64,000 bases of DNA from a virus, in the IMG/VR virus record IMGVR_UViG_3300009126_000274, positions 1 through 64,000 of that record. One strand, 5' to 3'. Position 1 is the stretch's first letter. Every line of letters begins with the position of its first letter. Made by a program: the position numbers and the translations under genes. The notes beneath the pieces are model-generated. The model did not search any database. It was not told where the DNA came from and saw only the letters and a program-made list of their open reading frames with translations. This document shows, one piece after another, positions 59,789 to 64,000 of this stretch.

Positions 59789-60127
59789 TTAATTCTTAGT
59801 TATTTCGTTTAGTACCTTTTTATTTATAAAGTCTGGTTGTATAAGACCAGATCCAAACTTAGAATTATAAGCATTTAATAAATTTTTATCAGGATCGTAA
59901 ACTGAAATTATATGATTAGGAAATATAGGAACTTTGTGCTGTTTTGCAAAGGGAGCGTAAGGAGCTAGGCCTACACCAAACTCATCTTCACTACCTGGTT
60001 TAGGCATCATTAGGATAACTGCTGGTTTCTCTACAAGTAAAAATGCTTTACCATCTATTTCTGTATCTGAAACCTGCCCTATAATGTCCTCACCTGAGGT
60101 TAGTTTAATAATCTGAACGTTTGCCAT
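59789..60127 (-). CDS. Sm-like (LSm/Hfq-type fold) conserved protein
   Basis: 112 residues. MANVQIIKLTSGEDIIGQVS is typical of Sm-type beta barrels in marine phages; PNHIISVYDPDKNLLNAYNS follows. Perhaps RNA-binding. Conserved next to DNA polymerase in marine T4-like phages, from memory. A late box lies inside its end. Confidence 0.6.
   Translation of the reverse strand: MANVQIIKLTSGEDIIGQVSDTEIDGKAFLLVEKPAVILMMPKPGSEDEFGVGLAPYAPFAKQHKVPIFPNHIISVYDPDKNLLNAYNSKFGSGLIQPDFINKKVLNEITKN
59821..59828 (-). promoter_or_regulatory. Late promoter box inside Sm-like gene
   Basis: TATAAATA on the minus strand, 32 nt before the SNase ATG at 59788, inside coding DNA. Predicted start about 59815. Confidence 0.4.
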
Positions 60128-60142
60128 GCTCCTTCTCCTGCA

Positions 60143-60601
60143 TTATTTAGTTTTTATTTCAATTGATTTAGGCTTTTTGGCCTCTGGTATTTCATTTACC
60201 AAAGATACTGTCAAAACCCCGTCTTTTAACTTGGCACCTTTTACTACTACGGTGTCAGCCAAAGACCAGGAGCGCGTGAATTTACGTTCAGCTATTCCTT
60301 TGTGTATAAAGTTGTCAGGTGTGCCGTCTATGCAGCCCTGAAGTTGATCTCCCTTAATAGTAAGTGTTCCATCCTCTACTGTAACATCTAGATCTTCTTC
60401 TTTGAAACCAGCAAGTGCTAGTTGTATTTCAAATTTCTCGTCATCTATTTTTTGAATGTTAAAAGGTGGAAAGTTATTATTTACCGGCTCAAAGTCCTTT
60501 TGAAGTAAATCAAAGACTCTGTTGAATCCGATAAATTGTCTTTCTATTTGTGGGAAGGTGTGGACGAAATTGTCCCAATTCGCTGTGGTTAGTTTTACCA
60601 T
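60143..60601 (-). CDS. hsp20: Hsp20 small heat-shock protein
   Basis: 152 residues with an alpha-crystallin domain: IQLALAGFKEEDLDVTVEDG and GTLTIKGDQ, then KFTRSWSLADTVVVKGAKLK and GVLTVSL, the conserved A-x-x-x-n-G-v-L motif. ATP-independent chaperone, known to be conserved in T4-like marine phages near gp43. aaggagaaaa ribosome site. Confidence 0.9.
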   Translation of the reverse strand: MVKLTTANWDNFVHTFPQIERQFIGFNRVFDLLQKDFEPVNNNFPPFNIQKIDDEKFEIQLALAGFKEEDLDVTVEDGTLTIKGDQLQGCIDGTPDNFIHKGIAERKFTRSWSLADTVVVKGAKLKDGVLTVSLVNEIPEAKKPKSIEIKTK

Positions 60602-60625
60602 TGTTTTCTCCTTATTAAGCGAGTT

Positions 60626-60653
60626 AAAAAATGGACACCCTTTCGGCGTGTCC
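60626..60653 (-). terminator. Rho-independent terminator
   Basis: On the minus strand GGACACGCC, a GAAA loop and GGGTGTCC form an 8-bp stem with one bulged G, followed by A and six T. It lies 25 bp before the Hsp20 start, so it ends RNA coming from upstream and isolates Hsp20 or its shared ribosome-site region. Confidence 0.75.
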
Positions 60654-60806
60654 TCTTAGGATGATCAGGGGGTGCAGTTTCAAAGTCTTTAGCGTTAAAA
60701 CTAATTCATCTTCAGTTTTCCCCCCATCACAAACTGCTGGTCTCATTTCAATCCATCCAGTAGCGCCTGTTTAACCAAGCATTCCTGCGTTGTTTTTCGA
60801 CTTCGC
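60626..60806 (-). ncRNA. Candidate small RNA between late box and terminator
   Basis: A late box (60819-60812) predicts RNA from about 60806 to the terminator at 60626, about 180 nt. Inside are GCAGTTT...AAACTGC (perfect 7-bp pair) interleaved with GGGGGG...CCCCC, a possible pseudoknot, and an AAAACT...AGTTTT hairpin. Two tiny ATGA-coupled reading frames (21 and 40 codons) also exist, so it might encode peptides instead. No known RNA family recognised. Confidence 0.5.
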
Positions 60807-60810
60807 ATTT

Positions 60811-61488
60811 TTATTTATACGCAGAAGAATTTCTAGACACCATTTTATCCCTAATTTGGTCCTCTATGGGTAAATTTCTGAACCATAAGTTCATTGCGTA
60901 CTTCTCTCCTGCTAATACCGGTTGTGCTTGATGCATTGTTTTAGGATCAGGAACCTGTGTTCCTATGACTGTATTGCTAAATACCACACATCTACCTGCT
61001 TTGGGTTTGACCCCCTTACCTAACTCTGTAAATACTGTGGCACCACCATCTGTCACATCATTACAATATAAAAGAACCGTTGCTACTCTATTTCCTTTTG
61101 TTCCATGTGGTCCTGTGTGGGCTCGTTCTGTATTTATAGGAAAAGCATCTAAGTGGGCATCATATTCCTCTCCTAATTCGTAATGTAATGCTTGCACATT
61201 TTCTGCTTGTGTGTGATGTAATTGTGTTAATTGAGATGCTCTCAATAAAAAGTGAACGGCTGTTACGCTTTTCCTATAATCCAACCAGCCCATTTGATTT
61301 GTTCTTGCATAATGTTCGTAATCATCACCTTCCTTTCCTTGTGTGACTCTGCCACGAGTCCATTCAACATTATCTTCCATATCTTTTATCAGTTGCTTAC
61401 ATTCAGGCTTACTCATAAAATTATCCCAAACCATAATCGTTGGGTTGAATAAACTAATTACCTGTTTTAATTCTGCCATAAAATCCAC
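60811..61488 (-). CDS. 2OG-Fe(II) oxygenase (prolyl 4-hydroxylase type)
   Basis: 225 residues. H112-x-D114 in YDAHLDAF, distal His in TMHQAQP and Lys in AGEKYAMNL form the iron and 2-oxoglutarate site. Similar proteins occur widely in marine T4-like phages. Would hydroxylate a protein or peptide. Overlaps the radical SAM gene by 35 bp; ATG at 61479 is an alternative start. Confidence 0.85.
   Translation of the reverse strand: MDFMAELKQVISLFNPTIMVWDNFMSKPECKQLIKDMEDNVEWTRGRVTQGKEGDDYEHYARTNQMGWLDYRKSVTAVHFLLRASQLTQLHHTQAENVQALHYELGEEYDAHLDAFPINTERAHTGPHGTKGNRVATVLLYCNDVTDGGATVFTELGKGVKPKAGRCVVFSNTVIGTQVPDPKTMHQAQPVLAGEKYAMNLWFRNLPIEDQIRDKMVSRNSSAYK
60812..60819 (-). promoter_or_regulatory. 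Late promoter box at 2OG gene end
   Basis: TATAAATA overlapping the oxygenase stop codon, predicted start about 60806, directing the candidate small RNA. Confidence 0.55.
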
Positions 61489-62767
61489 CTAGTTCAGGAA
61501 AGGTTTTTATAAAATCTGTTCCCCTTCTCCTGTCATGTTCATCTACAAAGCTAACAAAATCGTTTCTTTGTACTTCTAATTCTTTTCCTTTAAATCTATT
61601 TGCTTTAATCCAATCAACTGTTCTTTTAAATTTCATTATTTCATAAGTTTGATATATATGATCGAAGTCTCGCATAGTTTCTAAACTATTGTCTAACATA
61701 CTTATAACATTATCGTCTGCAATCCTAGCAGTTAGGTGTAATGGTTCAACCATATTAGGCATATCTACTGTAATTAAATCACCATAAGTATTTTTCAATT
61801 CTGCTACTTTAAATATGAACTCATCAAAGTTAGGAATAGATAAGAAACAAAAAGTACACATGATTCCTACAGGTATGCCTGCTGCTAAAACTCTATGTAG
61901 GTTCTGTTCAAACCTATTCATTTTTAAACCATTCCTTATATACTCTGCTTGGTCGCCCCAGCTGTCTATACTGACATAACATTTTTGGCCAGGCAAATCT
62001 GCAACTAACCTGATGTATTCTAAAACTCTCCTTTCAGTCACCATCAAATTTGTGCTTATTTCGAAAGATAAGTTCTCTTTAGGATGCTCTTTAACATACT
62101 CCAATAGCTTAAACGTATTATTGTCTAATAAGGGTTCTCCACCCGTCAAGCGTATAGTATTTAGGTGTGGATATGCCTCAGGCAACCACTTCCAAAACTT
62201 CTTAACGTCGGGGTTCTGTGAGGGTGCTAGAATGTCATTTCTTGTTTGATACTTATCGTGATTTGGCTTGCTTTTTAAGTCATATGTTCCATACTTGTCT
62301 AACTCCTTTTGCCATGTAGAACTCTTTCCTGCCCCACAATAACTACATGACATTTGACATTTATTAGTGAAACTAACCGTCAAATACCTTGGCCATACAT
62401 CTTCCTCAGGAGGAATTGATGCTGTTTTTGCTATTAAGTCTGGATCGTCTTTTAAAAACTGTACAGCGAGCATTTGTCTGTCGCTAAAGTTTCCTGTTTT
62501 TTCTATATTATAACAATAAGCGTCTTCTGCGGGTTTACCGCCTTCTAACATTTCTTGTCTTACTGCTTTGGTATAGGGTGTGTTGTGTAGATCGCTTTGT
62601 GAAGGGATTTTATGTTGGGGACAATGATAGCATGAATGCTTTAGTCCTTCTGCTAAACTCAATTCCAAATAATACCACTTTAATAAACAGAATCCTGGAC
62701 CTATCTCGTCCAAATCATTTTTTATTTTACTTAACCAGTATTCCTGATTATTTAATTTTCTTGCCAA
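61454..62767 (-). CDS. Radical SAM protein with twitch-type domain
   Basis: 437 residues. C137, C141 and C144 give C-QMS-C-SY-C; N-terminal CYHCPQH and YCYNIEK add Cys for an auxiliary cluster, as in twitch-domain radical SAM enzymes of T4-like phages. IRLTGGEPLLD is the SAM-binding GGEP. Substrate unknown. Overlaps regA by 20 bp. Confidence 0.85.
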   Translation of the reverse strand: MARKLNNQEYWLSKIKNDLDEIGPGFCLLKWYYLELSLAEGLKHSCYHCPQHKIPSQSDLHNTPYTKAVRQEMLEGGKPAEDAYCYNIEKTGNFSDRQMLAVQFLKDDPDLIAKTASIPPEEDVWPRYLTVSFTNKCQMSCSYCGAGKSSTWQKELDKYGTYDLKSKPNHDKYQTRNDILAPSQNPDVKKFWKWLPEAYPHLNTIRLTGGEPLLDNNTFKLLEYVKEHPKENLSFEISTNLMVTERRVLEYIRLVADLPGQKCYVSIDSWGDQAEYIRNGLKMNRFEQNLHRVLAAGIPVGIMCTFCFLSIPNFDEFIFKVAELKNTYGDLITVDMPNMVEPLHLTARIADDNVISMLDNSLETMRDFDHIYQTYEIMKFKRTVDWIKANRFKGKELEVQRNDFVSFVDEHDRRRGTDFIKTFPELGGFYGRIKTGN

Positions 62768-63173
62768 TGTTGTATTTGGGGATCAATTCCCACTCACCTT
62801 TTTCTTTAAATGATATAATTTTTATCTGACTTAAAGGTGCAAATTCCTTTGGCTCTGTTATTAAAACTACTAAATCCCAATCGGATAGTAATTTAGCTAT
62901 GGTGTTTCGTCTCTCTAAGTCGTTGTCTTGGAAGTCTGCCTCCTTGCCATCTAATGCAAACAATTCTTTAAAATGTGTTATAAAGTATCTGCCTTTCTTA
63001 TGTAATATATGGCACGACTGATAAAGGACTTTTTCTTTTTTCGAAGCAACACCTATTCGAGATAGGGTTTCCCTGACTTTCAGGAAATCTTCGGGGTCCT
63101 TCAAAGAAACTTCTAAGGGTGAATACCCAGGATAGTCAATGTTGAAGTAATTGTCTTGATCACTCATTCTCAA
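62748..63173 (-). CDS. regA: RegA translational repressor
   Basis: 141 residues; ATG at 63173 or 63167. Strong likeness to T4 RegA: PEDFLKVRETLSRIGVASKK, VLYQSCHILHKKGRYFITHF and EWELIPKYNIG. Binds early mRNAs at start codons and represses translation. An N-terminal ~15-residue extension is unlike T4. Placed between gp62 and the radical SAM gene. Confidence 0.9.
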   Translation of the reverse strand: MRMSDQDNYFNIDYPGYSPLEVSLKDPEDFLKVRETLSRIGVASKKEKVLYQSCHILHKKGRYFITHFKELFALDGKEADFQDNDLERRNTIAKLLSDWDLVVLITEPKEFAPLSQIKIISFKEKGEWELIPKYNIGKKIK

Positions 63174-63213
63174 TACGCCTTTCGTGTATCATATAAATTA
63201 TTAGGTTACCAAT

Positions 63214-63221
63214 TATTTATA
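63214..63221 (-). promoter_or_regulatory. Late promoter box before regA
   Basis: TATAAATA on the minus strand, overlapping the end of gp62, 40 nt before the regA ATG at 63173. Would place regA under late control in addition to read-through from gp62. Confidence 0.4.
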
Positions 63222-63681
63222 CTTTACCGCCTTTAGACGTATTAAGGTATAGTTTTATAACATCAATATCAGTGTCTGATAAAAGTCTTAAAGCTTCTTT
63301 TGCTTTATTAAAACTATATCCAAAAAAGCGCTGTATCGCGTCAATGTTCTCCTCTTCAGATTTTAACCACTTATTATATCTTTTTGCTTTTCGTACTACT
63401 TCTCTTAAGAAATCGTACTGCAATTTTTTATCTAGATGAGATCTAGAATTCATTTCATTGCCTGCAATAACTGTATCAGGCCCCATTCCCATAGCTCTAT
63501 TTACAATAAAAGCATTATATTCATTCTCAGTTCTCTCATCAACTATTAAATCTTCTTTACTAAAATTAATGGAATTCACAAAGTCAAAAGGAGAAATCTT
63601 CTTCAATTTCTCCTGGAATTGATCTTCAACGATCTCCTCTACGGGATCGCCAAACCCTTCTAATATTGCTTTATCAACCAT
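63217..63681 (-). CDS. 62: Sliding-clamp loader small subunit (gp62-like)
   Basis: 154 residues. Resembles T4 gp62 in layout: FDFVNSINFSKEDLIVDERT, EYNAFIVNRAMGMGPDTVIA, REVVRKAKRYNKWLKSE and AKEALRLLSDTDIDVIKLYL. Works with gp44, probably just upstream of the window, to load clamp gp45. TATAAATTAGTAGTATGG surrounds the start. Confidence 0.8.
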   Translation of the reverse strand: MVDKAILEGFGDPVEEIVEDQFQEKLKKISPFDFVNSINFSKEDLIVDERTENEYNAFIVNRAMGMGPDTVIAGNEMNSRSHLDKKLQYDFLREVVRKAKRYNKWLKSEEENIDAIQRFFGYSFNKAKEALRLLSDTDIDVIKLYLNTSKGGKV

Positions 63682-63755
63682 ACTACTAATTTATAAGTGA
63701 AATAAGCTAATCCACCTATAAAAAACCAAATTGTAAAATTATAAAAAAATTCCAT
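63660..63755 (-). CDS. 31-residue membrane microprotein
   Basis: ATG at 63755 overlaps the lipoprotein TAA as TAATG. Peptide MEFFYNFTIWFFIGGLAYFT, then YKLVVWLIKQY; one helix. Overlaps the gp62 start by 22 bp. Function unknown. Confidence 0.55.
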   Translation of the reverse strand: MEFFYNFTIWFFIGGLAYFTYKLVVWLIKQY

Positions 63756-63934
63756 TAATCAAATAAAGTTTCTGCTCTACAGACATTATTCCTTCTGCAA
63801 ATTTCTAAATTGTGTTGAAATACTACTGGCTCAACCCACTCAAAACGGGGCATACCTTCTTCGTACCAATAAGGAACATAATCTGTCGTACTACACCCTA
63901 CTAGGAATGTTATCATTAGCAAATATCTAGTCAT
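63755..63934 (-). CDS. Small lipoprotein (59 residues)
   Basis: ATG at 63934. MTRYLLMITFLVGC holds a lipobox-type Cys14 after a hydrophobic core, then STTDYVPYWYEEGMPRFEWV and a Cys pair (CRRNNVC). Start overlaps the stop of the upstream frame as ATGA. Likely exported lipoprotein; role unknown. Confidence 0.6.
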   Translation of the reverse strand: MTRYLLMITFLVGCSTTDYVPYWYEEGMPRFEWVEPVVFQHNLEICRRNNVCRAETLFD

Positions 63935-64000
63935 TTTGTTTCTCTCTTTCCTCTAATTAAATCCAAAATCATTCTCTTTACTCTCTCTGTAACTTTCGAG
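63931..64000 (-). CDS. 3' end of an upstream gene (partial)
   Basis: A frame open to the window edge ends at TGA 63933-63931, encoding VTERVKRMILDLIRGKRETK at its end, and overlaps the lipoprotein start by ATGA. In T4 the gene before 62 is 44; this end cannot be matched to it securely. Confidence 0.4.
   Translation of the reverse strand, partial: SKVTERVKRMILDLIRGKRETK

Noticed and set aside
60626-60806. SAM-II/SAM-V, glutamine or downstream-peptide riboswitch
   Set aside because: A GCTAAA stretch and pseudoknot-like pairing were seen, but the consensus order of these riboswitches does not match.
60624-60808. Two small minus frames (21 and 40 codons) joined by ATGA
   Set aside because: They run through a terminator hairpin and begin before or at the predicted transcription start; retained only as an alternative to a small RNA.
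61131-61138. TATAAATA on the minus strand inside the 2OG oxygenase gene
   Set aside because: No gene begins within a few hundred bases downstream; best explained as chance.

Overview
The window looks like part of the genome of a marine T4-like tailed phage (myovirus). The DNA is AT-rich, genes are packed with 1-35 bp overlaps, and nearly all lie on the minus strand. Recognisable T4-type core genes are clamp-loader small subunit gp62, RegA, family B DNA polymerase gp43, UvsX, helicase gp41, primase gp61, RNase H, NrdA and NrdB. Hsp20, 2OG-Fe(II) oxygenases, radical SAM enzymes and several conserved hypotheticals resemble those of pelagiphage- and cyanophage-type T4-like phages. I see no photosynthesis genes, so a heterotrophic marine host is plausible, but that is inference.

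Layout. 1-5.0 kb (plus strand): an Asn/Thr-repeat protein cut by the window edge, a very large acidic secreted-type repeat protein, and three small membrane proteins. 5.0-8.8 kb (minus): a nucleotide-sugar/NAD cassette (NAD synthetase, nucleotide-sugar dehydrogenase, fused cytidylyltransferase-cupin) and small membrane proteins. 8.8-10.6 kb: promoters, a GC-rich block without convincing genes, and small hypotheticals. 10.6-17.2 kb: FG-GAP lipoprotein, sulfotransferase-like protein, radical SAM enzyme, SprT-like peptidase, class 3 lipase. 17.2-20.1 kb (plus): a nuclease-like late gene, an SGNH hydrolase and a NUMOD3 protein. 20.1-33.1 kb (minus): SDR, radical SAM, RNase H, membrane coiled-coil protein, nrdB, QueC-like, sulfotransferase, nrdA, primase. 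33.2-46.0 kb: putative virion and scaffold-type proteins, a second radical SAM of the same family, an SGNH protein, basic structural proteins, a probable spanin pair, a nucleotidyltransferase, a 16-residue Cys-rich peptide and a ligase-like protein. 46-52.4 kb: glycosyltransferase, TagD-like enzyme, a tRNA-Thr, small early-type genes, an MscS-like domain protein and a holin candidate. 52.4-64 kb: replication module (41, uvsX, 43, regA, 62) interleaved with small membrane peptides, a methyltransferase, SNase, Hsp20, a 2OG oxygenase and a radical SAM protein.

Regulation. Ten minus-strand sites match sigma70-type promoters (TTGAnn, 17 or once 18 bp, TATAAT/CATAAT). They lie upstream of early-type genes, including primase, uvsX, gp43 and the tRNA. 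T4-type late boxes (TATAAATA) lie upstream of putative virion genes, and a back-to-back divergent pair sits at 17.17-17.19 kb. At four genes a late box or one-base variant lies exactly 5 nt before the start codon with no Shine-Dalgarno sequence, which predicts leaderless late mRNAs. About a dozen very short genes (16-60 codons) were found by eye, most with good ribosome binding sites or ATGA/TAATG coupling.

Together the genes supply replication and dNTPs, a broad set for modifying sugars, proteins or surfaces (four radical SAM enzymes, three 2OG oxygenases, nucleotide-sugar dehydrogenases, transferases), and lysis. All functions are assigned by reading motifs; no database search was run.
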